A stretch of DNA of 7,031 nt, from assembly GCA_001796865.1 (NCBI GenBank), contig MGNQ01000003.1:5431-12461 (forward strand). Direction: 5' to 3'. This DNA comes from Chloroflexi bacterium RBG_16_56_11. GTDB taxonomy: Bacteria; Chloroflexota; Dehalococcoidia; Dehalococcoidales; RBG-16-60-22. Below are positions 1-5,954 of the stretch, piece by piece. Position numbers and translations under genes: made by a program. How positions within the stretch are numbered: position 1 is the first letter of the stretch; each line of letters opens with the position of its first letter. The notes beneath the pieces are model-generated. The model saw only the letters and a program-made list of their open reading frames with translations. It did not search any database and was not told the DNA's origin.

Positions 1-203
1 GCCACTCCCCGGATGACGGCATTCTGCGGGAGCTGCCGCTCGATTTGCCGCAGGCCTTGCCGGACCATATCCAGGGGACGGCCCTGAGTGGGCAGGTACA
101 GGCTGGCCACGAGCTCGTCGGCCGCGTCCAGCACGGCGAACTTGGTGGTCACCGACCCCACATCTATACCGAGATAGGTATCCTTACTAAAACTAATAAC
201 CAA
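1..203 (-). CDS. CoA-dehydratase activase-like ATPase (BcrA/BadF/HgdC family), N-terminal fragment
   Basis: The gene runs off the left edge, so only about 67 N-terminal residues are present. The reverse strand translates without stops into YLGIDVGSVTTKFAVLD near the N-terminus, followed by a second beta-strand region with SLYLPTQGRP. The GIDVGSVTTK motif is the phosphate-1 loop of the ASKHA ATPase fold and is typical of the BcrA/BadF/BzdA/HgdC family. Known members are iron-sulfur ATPases that use ATP to drive single-electron transfer into 2-hydroxyacyl-CoA dehydratases or benzoyl-CoA reductases. The cluster-binding cysteines lie outside the window, so function is inferred from the ATPase motif alone. 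No ATG is available. The frame is closed by a stop at 231–233, leaving TTG at 203 or 224 as candidates. I chose TTG 203 because it puts about ten residues before the GID motif, which is usual for the family, but no good Shine-Dalgarno supports either. BadF/BadG-like kinases are an alternative. Confidence 0.72.
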   Translation of the reverse strand, partial: MVISFSKDTYLGIDVGSVTTKFAVLDAADELVASLYLPTQGRPLDMVRQGLRQIERQLPQNAVIRGV

Positions 204-327
204 TAACCAAGAGACAAGTTCCAAATACTCTCAAAGTTTAAAAAGTAAATCCGCCGTTGGTTTATGCAGAGGGCCGACCGCGGCCGTTCCTCGGTGTATT
301 TTCCAGTGTTAATGCGTGTTTTTGACT

Positions 328-356
328 ATTATATGATCCTGCTACTTGTTTCTAAA
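328..356 (-). promoter_or_regulatory. Possible sigma70 promoter for the activase-like gene
   Basis: On the minus strand a perfect TATAAT (328–333) lies 17 bp downstream of TTTAGA (351–356), which matches four of six TTGACA bases. The -35 box overlaps the last codons of the M20 gene and the predicted start would be near 321, giving a leader of about 118 nt. The stretch 204–341 otherwise holds no recognisable gene. It contains a short GGCCG/CGGCC inverted repeat at 272–285 with no T-run, so I do not call it a terminator. This is a motif match only. Confidence 0.35.
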
Positions 357-1511
357 GAACTCTGCTTGTACTTTTTCGACAGTTTCCGGACTGGCCAGGA
401 GGTCGACGGCGGTCATGGCCATGGCCCGGGCGGCATCGAGCATGCGGGCAAGGGCGTCCCCGGAAGCGGCCGCCACGGCAAACTGCGGTGTGTGTATCAA
501 GACGCTGGCGGAGGCGATGGATACCAGCGGCTGGATAGCCGGCACCAGCTGGCTGACATTCCCGACATCGCTGCTGCCGCCCCACCGACTGGAGTCCCCC
601 AGCGGCATCCGGTGGCCCAATGACCTCATATTATTCCGGAAAAGCCTGGCCATGGTCATATTGTTTACCATGGCGGTGTATTTTTCGCCCCATTTATATT
701 CCAGTTTAGCACCAGTGGCCATCGCCGCGCCAGTGAAACAGCCGATGACCCGGTCTTTAAGCTTATCGAGATAGCGGTCATCATCGGCCCGGACCATGAA
801 GGTACCGGCGGAATGGGCGGGGACGATGTTGGCCGCCTCGCCGCCGTCGGTGATGATGCCATGGATACGGGCATGGTCCCTGATGTGCTGGCGCAGAGAG
901 TTTATGGAGTTGAAGGATAGAATCATGGCCTCCAGGGCGTTGACGCCGGCCTCCGGCCGGGCTGAGGCGTGGGCGGCCACCCCGTGGAACTCCACCTCCA
1001 GGGTCAGGCAGGCAAGCGTATTCAGGACAGCGCGGTTGCCGCCGCCGGGATGACATATCATCGCCATATCAACATCGGTGAAGGCACCCCGCGCGGCCAT
1101 GATGGCCTTGCCGCCGTAAAGCTCTTCGCCGGGGGTACCGAAGACCATGACACCACCGCCTAGTTTATCAACGGCCAGTCTCGACGCCACCGCGGCGGCG
1201 AGAGAGGCGGTGGCGATGAGGTTATGGCCGCAGGCATGCCCGACCTTGGGGAGGGCATCATATTCAGCAAGGAAAGCGATGACGGGCCGGCCACGGCCGT
1301 ACCGGGCGCTAAAGGCCGTGGGCAGCCGGCAAAGGCCCCTCTCGACGGCGAAGCTATTTTCTTCAAGGTACTCCGCGAGCCAGGACGAGGCCTGGTTTTC
1401 CTGAAAGGCCACTTCCGGGTGTTGATGTAGTTTCCGGCTGATGTCGCCGAGCTCACGGCGACGTTTATCTATCTCCGCACGGACATCCTTTTTAAGCGCC
1501 CCGGTATCCAA
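342..1511 (-). CDS. M20 family amidohydrolase / metallopeptidase (ACY1L2 / AbgB-like)
   Basis: A zinc-dependent amidohydrolase expected in the cytoplasm, cleaving an amide bond of an N-acyl amino acid, aminobenzoyl-glutamate or dipeptide-like substrate; the exact substrate cannot be read from sequence. Counting from TTG 1511 (389 residues, a usual length), the visible motifs are LHQHPE (about 28–33), EYDALP followed by metal-binding HACGHN (about 92–97), TPGEE with the likely catalytic glutamate (about 126–130), CHPGG (about 153–157), the lid/dimerisation segment starting FHGVAAHAS (about 176), and a C-terminal HTPQF (about 340) that supplies a last metal ligand in this family. The EYDALP/GHACGHN pattern points to the PM20D2/ACY1L2-like and AbgB-like branch rather than classical IAA-amino acid hydrolases. 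Start choice: a GTG at 1544 gives 400 residues but has no ribosome site and lies at the predicted transcription start. TTG 1511 has GGGAG seven bases upstream and leaves a normal leader. It is transcribed divergently from nusA, and no substrate-related neighbour is present. Confidence 0.88.
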   Translation of the reverse strand: MDTGALKKDVRAEIDKRRRELGDISRKLHQHPEVAFQENQASSWLAEYLEENSFAVERGLCRLPTAFSARYGRGRPVIAFLAEYDALPKVGHACGHNLIATASLAAAVASRLAVDKLGGGVMVFGTPGEELYGGKAIMAARGAFTDVDMAMICHPGGGNRAVLNTLACLTLEVEFHGVAAHASARPEAGVNALEAMILSFNSINSLRQHIRDHARIHGIITDGGEAANIVPAHSAGTFMVRADDDRYLDKLKDRVIGCFTGAAMATGAKLEYKWGEKYTAMVNNMTMARLFRNNMRSLGHRMPLGDSSRWGGSSDVGNVSQLVPAIQPLVSIASASVLIHTPQFAVAAASGDALARMLDAARAMAMTAVDLLASPETVEKVQAEFFRNK

Positions 1512-1552
1512 TCCACGACTCCCGAGTTGACGTCTTTTTAGCACCGGTATTC

Positions 1553-1582
1553 ATTATAACCCAGCATGAGCGGGATTGCCAG
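1553..1582 (-). promoter_or_regulatory. Promoter for the M20 amidohydrolase gene
   Basis: The minus strand carries a perfect TATAAT (1553–1558) with CTGGCA (1577–1582, four of six consensus bases) 18 bp upstream. The predicted transcription start is about 1546. This makes translation from GTG 1544 nearly leaderless and favours TTG 1511, which has a Shine-Dalgarno. Sequence match only. Confidence 0.5.
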
Positions 1583-1585
1583 ACG

Positions 1586-1645
1586 AATTACCGGCACCTG
1601 GCTGAAATCAATTTACATTAATTACCGGAGGAATATTTTTACCGG
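1586..1645. repeat. Three direct TTACCGG repeats between the divergent promoters
   Basis: AATTACCGG occurs at 1586–1594 and again at 1620–1628, and the shorter TTACCGG occurs at 1639–1645. Start-to-start distances of the shared TTACCGG core are 34 and 17 bp. All three copies sit between the -35 boxes of the two divergent promoters. A fourth TACCGG in inverted orientation is at 1544–1549. They could form an operator, or be chance in an AT-richer spacer. Confidence 0.3.
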
Positions 1646-1652
1646 ATTTGTC

Positions 1653-1681
1653 TTGCATGTTGAGATAAACAGTGTTATAAT
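1653..1681 (+). promoter_or_regulatory. Promoter of the nusA operon (extended -10)
   Basis: TTGCAT (1653–1658) lies 17 bp upstream of a perfect TATAAT (1676–1681), and TG at 1673–1674 forms a perfect extended -10 (TGnTATAAT). The predicted transcription start is about 1688, giving a nusA leader of roughly 92 nt. This is the only convincing promoter upstream of the nusA–ylxR–infB–rbfA block. Confidence 0.6.
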
Positions 1682-1711
1682 GGGCTTGCCACATTAGAAT
1701 AGCGATGATGT

Positions 1712-1736
1712 AAAGTGGGTTGAATCCCACTTTTTT
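1712..1736 (+). terminator. Terminator-like hairpin in the nusA leader (putative attenuator)
   Basis: AAAGTGGG (1712–1719) pairs perfectly with CCCACTTT (1726–1733) around a six-base loop, and a run of six T occupies 1731–1736. It therefore has the form of an intrinsic terminator. It lies downstream of the predicted nusA transcription start and upstream of nusA, so it would end transcripts before the operon unless readthrough occurs. As NusA itself enhances pausing and intrinsic termination, autogenous attenuation is a reasonable inference. The stem is short (eight pairs, A/T at the base), so termination could be partial. Confidence 0.55.
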
Positions 1737-1747
1737 GTTGGATTAAC

Positions 1748-1783
1748 ATGAATAAGCACGATGGAGGTTGTCATCGGAAATGA
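1748..1783 (+). other. Possible 11-codon upstream ORF overlapping the nusA start
   Basis: An ATG at 1748 opens MNKHDGGCHRK and stops at TGA 1781–1783, overlapping the nusA ATG at 1780 in an ATGA arrangement typical of translational coupling. A weak GGA lies five bases before its ATG. The strong GGAGG at 1763–1767 falls inside it. It is too short to judge as a protein and may be chance. Confidence 0.2.
1763..1767 (+). promoter_or_regulatory. Ribosome binding site for nusA
   Basis: GGAGG here is the only strong Shine-Dalgarno near the nusA start. It directly abuts TTG 1768, leaving no spacing for initiation there, and is 12 bases from ATG 1780, which is long but usable. Together with the family-typical N-terminus MKSDF it favours ATG 1780. 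Confidence 0.6.
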
Positions 1784-3258
1784 AGAGCGATTTCCTCCTC
1801 GCCATAACACAGCTATCGGCGGAGAAGAACCTGCCGAAAGATGTGGTGCTGACAGCCGTCGAGGCCGCCCTGGTCTCCGCATATAAAAAAGACACCTTCC
1901 CGGCTACCCAGAATATCGCCGTCAAGATAAATCCCAGCACGGGCAAGGTGGAAGTGTGGGCGGAAAAAACAGTGGTAAAGTCGCCGGCTGACGCCCGCTC
2001 CGAGATATCCTTGGGCGAAGCCAAAAAAATCAAGAACGACGTTAAAATGGGTGACATGCTGATGGTCGAGTCCACCCCGGCCAACGCCGGGCGCATCGCG
2101 GCGCAGACGGCCAAGCAGGTCATCCTGCAGCGGCTGCATGAAGCCGAGCACAGCGCTGTTTTCGAAGAGTACGCTGATAAAGAAGGCGAGGTCGTTAGCG
2201 GCATCGTCCAGCGTTTCGAGGCCGGGCAGGTACTCATCGACCTGGGCCGGACGGAGGCAGTGCTGCCGGCATCCGAGCAGGTGCGCACCGAGCGGTACCG
2301 GGTGGGGCAGCGACTTAAAGTAGTCCTGTTACAGGTCGCCCGCACCACCAAAGGTCCGAGGGTAATCGTATCGCGCTCCCATCCGGAGCTATTGCGCCGG
2401 CTGTTCGAGCTCGAGGTACCGGAAGTCTATAACGGCACCGTGGAAATCAAGGCCATCGCCCGGGAAGCCGGCTTCCGGAGCAAGATAGCGGTGGCCGCCA
2501 AGCAGGAAGGAATCGACCCGGTGGGGTGCTGCGTGGGACTTCGCGGCATCAGGATTCAGAATATCGTCGCCGAGCTCAGCGGTGAAAAAATCGACGTCGT
2601 CCTGTGGAGCCCGGAGCAGGCGGCGTTTATCGCCAGCGCTCTCAGCCCGGCCCACATCGTTAGAGTCGAGCTGCATAAAGCCGACCAGGTGGCAACGGTC
2701 GTCGTGCCGGATAAACAGCTATCACTGGCCATCGGGAAAGAAGGGCAGAATGCCAGGCTGGCCGCCAAGCTGACCGGCTGGAAGATAGACATCAAGAGTG
2801 CCTCGCTCGCCGAAGCCGAGAAAGCGGCCAAGGCCGCCCCGGAAAAGGCCGCCGAAGAAGCCGTGGCCGTCACAGAAGAAGCTACTGAAGCCGCGCCGGA
2901 GATGGCGCCGGTCGCCGAGATAGCGGAGGGGCTGCTGGGCGAGCTCGTGCCCGCAGGAGTCACCGAGGAAACCAGGGAAGGTGAAACCGAAGAAGAGGCC
3001 GAGCCGGTGGAGGGGGAAATTTTCGTACCCCCGGCTATCGTTCTCGACCAGCCCGAAGAAGCCGGCAAGCCAAGGCTCCGTTTTGCCGAGGATATCATGC
3101 CACCCCGGAGGGCCAGAGTCGAAGCGAAACCGGCCAAGGCAAAGAAGAAAAAGAAGGGCGCTACCCGCGCCAGGGAAACGACTGAAGACGTAGTGAAGGC
3201 CAAAAAGGGCACACGCCGCACTTATGAGACGACGGAGGAGGAGGAGGAGTATATCTAA
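1780..3258 (+). CDS. nusA: Transcription termination/antitermination factor NusA
   Basis: NusA binds RNA polymerase and nascent RNA to control pausing, intrinsic termination and antitermination. From ATG 1780 the protein has 492 residues. Domains in order: the RNA polymerase-binding N-terminal domain (about 1–130); an S1 domain (about 135–200) starting GEVVSGIVQRFEAGQV; KH1 (about 201–275) with GLRG at 253–256 in DPVGCCVGLRGIRIQ; and KH2 (about 276–345) with GKEG at 319–322 in LAIGKEGQNARLAAKLTGW. After residue 345 comes a tail of almost 150 residues. It is rich in Ala and Glu at first, then has a short segment with FAEDIMPPRR, a KKKKK lysine cluster near 455, two ETTE motifs, and ends EEEEEYI. 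This is not the E. coli AR1/AR2 pair and looks disordered. The alternative TTG 1768 adds four residues but touches the Shine-Dalgarno. nusA is first in its operon, with rimP absent, and its end overlaps ylxR by 35 bases. Confidence 0.96.
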   Translation: MKSDFLLAITQLSAEKNLPKDVVLTAVEAALVSAYKKDTFPATQNIAVKINPSTGKVEVWAEKTVVKSPADARSEISLGEAKKIKNDVKMGDMLMVESTPANAGRIAAQTAKQVILQRLHEAEHSAVFEEYADKEGEVVSGIVQRFEAGQVLIDLGRTEAVLPASEQVRTERYRVGQRLKVVLLQVARTTKGPRVIVSRSHPELLRRLFELEVPEVYNGTVEIKAIAREAGFRSKIAVAAKQEGIDPVGCCVGLRGIRIQNIVAELSGEKIDVVLWSPEQAAFIASALSPAHIVRVELHKADQVATVVVPDKQLSLAIGKEGQNARLAAKLTGWKIDIKSASLAEAEKAAKAAPEKAAEEAVAVTEEATEAAPEMAPVAEIAEGLLGELVPAGVTEETREGETEEEAEPVEGEIFVPPAIVLDQPEEAGKPRLRFAEDIMPPRRARVEAKPAKAKKKKKGATRARETTEDVVKAKKGTRRTYETTEEEEEYI

Positions 3259-3559
3259 AACGGCAATACCGAAGCACGTGCCCGAGCGGTCATGTGTAGG
3301 CTGCCGCCGCAAGAGGGCCAAGCGAGAGATGGTGCGCCTGGTGAAGACCGGCGCAGGGAACGTCGAAATAGACGCGACGGGGAAAAAAGAGGGACGGGGC
3401 ACCTACCTGTGCCCGGCATGGGACTGCTGGGAAAAAGCACTGAAGGGCAGGCAACTGGAACAGGCGCTGAAAAGTAAAATCACCGCGGTAAACCGCGAAC
3501 ACCTGGTAAAGCATGGTAAAGAACTGCTCGAGGAGTTGAAACTTGCCCAGGGCCAGTAA
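3224..3559 (+). CDS. ylxR: YlxR family (DUF448) RNA-binding protein
   Basis: A small basic protein of up to 111 residues. The family signature is visible as RSCVGCR (22–28) and GRGTYLCPAWDC (58–68), as in other DUF448/YlxR proteins encoded between nusA and infB. YlxR is thought to bind RNA, and in some bacteria it has been linked to gene regulation and RNase P; its role here is inferred from family and position. The start is uncertain. ATG 3224 is the only in-frame ATG, lies within nusA and has no clear ribosome site. It adds an N-terminal RRRRRRR encoded by the same GGA repeat that encodes Glu in nusA. The conserved part begins near residue 16 (PKHVPERSCVGC), and GTG 3278 is the only nearby alternative. 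Its last 17 bases overlap infB. Confidence 0.88.
   Translation: MRRRRRRRSISKTAIPKHVPERSCVGCRRKRAKREMVRLVKTGAGNVEIDATGKKEGRGTYLCPAWDCWEKALKGRQLEQALKSKITAVNREHLVKHGKELLEELKLAQGQ
3234..3249 (+). repeat. GGA trinucleotide repeat in the nusA/ylxR overlap
   Basis: Five GGA units plus a G form a 16-base microsatellite. Read in the nusA frame it gives five GAG codons (EEEEE); read in the ylxR frame it gives AGG codons within RRRRRRR. It is also a stack of Shine-Dalgarno-like sequence just after the only ATG of ylxR. Gain or loss of one unit keeps both frames. Confidence 0.8.
3530..3535 (+). promoter_or_regulatory. Ribosome binding site that fixes the infB TTG start
   Basis: GAGGAG lies seven bases upstream of TTG 3543, near-ideal spacing. 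No ATG occurs in frame until after the conserved IF2 N-terminal domain has begun, so this site decides the infB start. It lies inside the ylxR coding region. Confidence 0.75.
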
Positions 3560-5390
3560 ACCGGAAAAAACCCCCCAACCGGTGGCGGAAAAGAACCAGC
3601 AGGAAACCGCCGCAGCGAAGACGCAGGTAATCGAAATACCGCGTTCGATAAGCGTCCGGCAGCTGGCCGACATCCTGAAGGTCGACTCTATAGCTATCAT
3701 CAAGCAGCTGATGCGCAGCGGCATCATGGCCAACATCAACCAGGTAATCGACTACGACACGGCCGCTTCGGTCATCGCCGGTTTCGGATTAAAAGCGCAC
3801 CTCACACCATTGAAGGAGCAGCAGATGGCCAGCGCCGTCGAAGAGAGCAAGAAACTGAAGCGGCGCTACGGGAAAGAGGCCGAAAACCTGCAACACCGCC
3901 CGCCGGTCGTGACGGTGATGGGGCATGTCGACCACGGCAAGACCAAGCTGCTTGACGCCATCAGGCAGACCAACGTAGTGGACTCCGAGGCAGGGGGCAT
4001 CACGCAGCATATCGGCGCCTACCAGGCGACGATTGATGGGGAAAAAATTACCTTCCTGGACACGCCCGGCCACGAAGCTTTCACGGCAATGCGGGCGCAC
4101 GGGGCGAATATCACCGATATCACCATACTGGTGGTGGCCGCCGACGACGGGGTCATGCCGCAGACCCTGGAAGCCATCAACCACGCCCGGGCGGCAGGAG
4201 TCCCAATAATCGTAGCGATAAACAAAATCGATAAAGAAAACGCCAATCCCAACATGGTCAAACAGCAGCTCACCGAGGCGGGACTCGTTATCGAGGAATG
4301 GGGAGGCGACGTACTCAGCGTCGAAATCTCGGCCAAAGAAAAAAAAGGCATCGATAAACTCCTGGAAAGTATCCTGCTGGTGGCCGAGATGGAAGACCTC
4401 AAGGCGAACCCTGACCAGCCGGCGGCGGGGGTGGTGATTGAGGCGGAGATGGACAAGACCATGGGGCCGCTAGCCACGGTGCTGATGAAGGCGGGCACCC
4501 TGAAGGAGGGTGACACCGTCGTGGTCGGCACGACCTGGGGCCGGGTCAGGGCGATGTTCAACGACCTCGGCAAGCGCATCAAGAAAGCGGAACCATCGAT
4601 GCCGGCCGAAGTCCTCGGCCTGAATGATGTCCCTCAGGTAGGGGACAACCTGATAGCGGTTACCGACGAACGCCACGCCCAGGCACTGCTGGCCAGGAAC
4701 CAGGCGGCCGCCGAAATGGAGGCCTCGCGCACGGCCAAGGCCATCAGTCTCAACACCATTTTTGACCAGATAAACGCCGGGAAGGTGAAAGAGCTCAACG
4801 TCATACTCAAGACGGACGTCCAGGGCAGTATCGAGCCGATAAGGGGTTCCCTGGAGCGCCTCGGGACGGACAAGGTCAAGGTCCGCATCATCCACAGTGG
4901 CACGGGCGACATCACGGAGAGTGACGTGATGCTGGCCTCGGCTTCCAAGGGTCTTATCATCGGTTTTAACGCCGGCACCACCGAAGGCGCACGGCGCCTG
5001 GCCGGCGCGGCAGGAGTGGATATAAGAAACTACAACATAATTTATACCCTGACCGATGACGTCACCAAGGCGTTGAAAGGCATGCTGGAACCGACGTACA
5101 CTGAGGTCATCGAGGGGAAGGCCGAGGTAAGGGCGGTATTTACAGCCAGCAAGGGGGCCAAAGCCGCCGGCGTCATGGTCACCGACGGCAAGGTGGTCCG
5201 CAACGCACTGGTCAGGGTACGCCGGGGTAAAGAAGTCCTCGCCGACTCGTCGGTCGGCAGTTTGAAGCGGTTTAAGGATGATGCGCGGGAGGTAGCGGCC
5301 GGCTACGAGTGCGGGGTAGGCGTCAAGGACTTCAACGACTTCCAGGTGGGCGATATTCTGGAATTCTATAAAGTGGAAAAAACCGGTTAA
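3543..5390 (+). CDS. infB: Translation initiation factor IF-2
   Basis: IF2 is the GTPase that brings initiator tRNA to the 30S subunit and promotes joining of the 50S subunit. The 615-residue protein opens with a short basic, glutamine-rich segment, then an IF2_N domain (about 35–85: SISVRQLADILKVDSIAIIK). The G domain follows with G1 GHVDHGKT (127–134), G2 GGITQHIGAY (151–160), G3 DTPGH (173–177), G4 NKID (227–230) and G5 SAK (263–265). Domains II, III and the tRNA-binding C-terminal domain follow, with LKTDVQGSIEPI and SGTGDITESDV of domain III clear. It is much shorter at the N-terminus than E. coli IF2 (890 residues), as is common outside Proteobacteria. The residue after GKT is Lys, where Thr or Ser is commoner; this is outside the P-loop core. 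TTG 3543 is chosen because GAGGAG sits seven bases upstream. It overlaps ylxR by 17 bases, suggesting coupled translation. Confidence 0.97.
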   Translation: MPRASKPEKTPQPVAEKNQQETAAAKTQVIEIPRSISVRQLADILKVDSIAIIKQLMRSGIMANINQVIDYDTAASVIAGFGLKAHLTPLKEQQMASAVEESKKLKRRYGKEAENLQHRPPVVTVMGHVDHGKTKLLDAIRQTNVVDSEAGGITQHIGAYQATIDGEKITFLDTPGHEAFTAMRAHGANITDITILVVAADDGVMPQTLEAINHARAAGVPIIVAINKIDKENANPNMVKQQLTEAGLVIEEWGGDVLSVEISAKEKKGIDKLLESILLVAEMEDLKANPDQPAAGVVIEAEMDKTMGPLATVLMKAGTLKEGDTVVVGTTWGRVRAMFNDLGKRIKKAEPSMPAEVLGLNDVPQVGDNLIAVTDERHAQALLARNQAAAEMEASRTAKAISLNTIFDQINAGKVKELNVILKTDVQGSIEPIRGSLERLGTDKVKVRIIHSGTGDITESDVMLASASKGLIIGFNAGTTEGARRLAGAAGVDIRNYNIIYTLTDDVTKALKGMLEPTYTEVIEGKAEVRAVFTASKGAKAAGVMVTDGKVVRNALVRVRRGKEVLADSSVGSLKRFKDDAREVAAGYECGVGVKDFNDFQVGDILEFYKVEKTG

Positions 5391-5413
5391 ATAGCTTCTC
5401 CGGAATCCAGCGG

Positions 5414-5764
5414 ATGTCACACCGAATCGAACGCGTCAACACGCTCCTGAGGCGGGAAATCAGCGACCTCATCCAGCACACGCTCCGCGACCCCCGGCTA
5501 GGGGAGTTCGTGGCCGTCACCGAGGTCGACACTTCCCCCGACCTGCAGTTAGCCAGAGTGTATGTCAGTTCCATGGGCGGCCAGGAGGAGGAGAAGAAGG
5601 TACTGAGCGCGTTGAGCGCAGCCGCCGGCTTCCTGCGCACGGAGCTGGCCAAAAAAGTCCGCCTGCGCCGCATGCCCGAACTCAACTTCTACTGGGACAA
5701 CTCCATCGAGCACGGCGACCGCATTTTACGTCTCCTCGACCAGATATCTGAAGAGGAAAAGTAA
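5414..5764 (+). CDS. rbfA: 30S ribosome-binding factor RbfA
   Basis: RbfA is a small KH-like protein that binds the immature 30S subunit and helps process the 5' end of 16S rRNA, being important in cold growth. The 116-residue protein shows the family pattern throughout: an N-terminal helix MSHRIERVNTLLRREISDLI, the DPRL motif (26–29), VTEVDTSPDLQLARVYVS, and the C-terminal LRTELAKKVRLRRMPELNF followed by D(N)SIEHGDRI. It starts 23 bases after infB. The upstream ribosome site is weak (GGA about ten bases before ATG), but the ATG fits the usual family N-terminus exactly. It is likely co-transcribed with infB; an inverted repeat follows its stop. Confidence 0.95.
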   Translation: MSHRIERVNTLLRREISDLIQHTLRDPRLGEFVAVTEVDTSPDLQLARVYVSSMGGQEEEKKVLSALSAAAGFLRTELAKKVRLRRMPELNFYWDNSIEHGDRILRLLDQISEEEK

Positions 5765-5809
5765 AACCAGTCTCCGCAGTGAGGCTGTCTTAGAGTAGCG
5801 TAAAAAATT

Positions 5810-5882
5810 ACGTCATTCCCGCGGAAGCGGGAATCCAGTCAACAATCAACTTTTGGATTCCCGATCGAGTCGGGAATGACGT
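5810..5882. repeat. 73-bp MITE/REP-like inverted repeat of two ATTCCC…GGGAAT hairpins
   Basis: The element starts ACGTCATTCCCG (5810–5821) and ends with its exact reverse complement CGGGAATGACGT (5871–5882). Inside, CGGGAATCCA (5828–5837) mirrors TGGATTCCCG (5854–5863). Each arm is also a hairpin by itself: ATTCCC-N8-GGGAAT on the left and ATTCCC-N9-GGGAAT on the right. The two arms differ only in their central 6–7 bases, and 16 bases separate them. The left unit fits the ATTCCC-N8-GGGAAT pattern known for the Neisseria dRS3 repeat, and similar short palindromes are scattered in many genomes. TTTT follows the right arm and AAAAAA precedes the left arm, so the folded RNA could also act as a terminator in both directions, here between rbfA and truB. 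No transposase is nearby. Confidence 0.8.
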
Positions 5883-5954
5883 TTTCGGACTGCCCCTGAC
5901 TTATCGATAGAGAAATTCCGCTCCGGACAATACCGCCAAATTAAGGGCCTGACT

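Noticed and set aside
272..285. GGCCG/CGGCC inverted repeat as a terminator of the M20 gene
   Set aside because: The stem is only five pairs and no T-run follows on the minus strand.
264..623. Open frame of 119 codons on the + strand
   Set aside because: Most of it lies antisense to the M20 gene, its translation is low-complexity without family motifs, and the M20 motifs on the other strand are decisive.
2556..3402. Long open frames on the minus strand opposite the nusA tail and ylxR
   Set aside because: These Ser/Ala- and Phe/Gly-rich translations are mirror images of the GC-rich Ala/Glu coding sequence of nusA; no domain or ribosome site supports them.
5401..5409. GGAATCCAG before rbfA resembling part of the 5810–5882 repeat
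   Set aside because: Only nine bases match and there is no palindromic partner, so it is likely chance.
4470..5420. 316-codon open frame on the minus strand opposite infB
   Set aside because: It is fully antisense to unambiguous IF2 domains and shows no recognisable motif; long shadow frames are common in GC-rich genes.
5883..5954. Possible promoter for truB after the inverted repeat
   Set aside because: No -35/-10 pair with acceptable spacing and match could be found.
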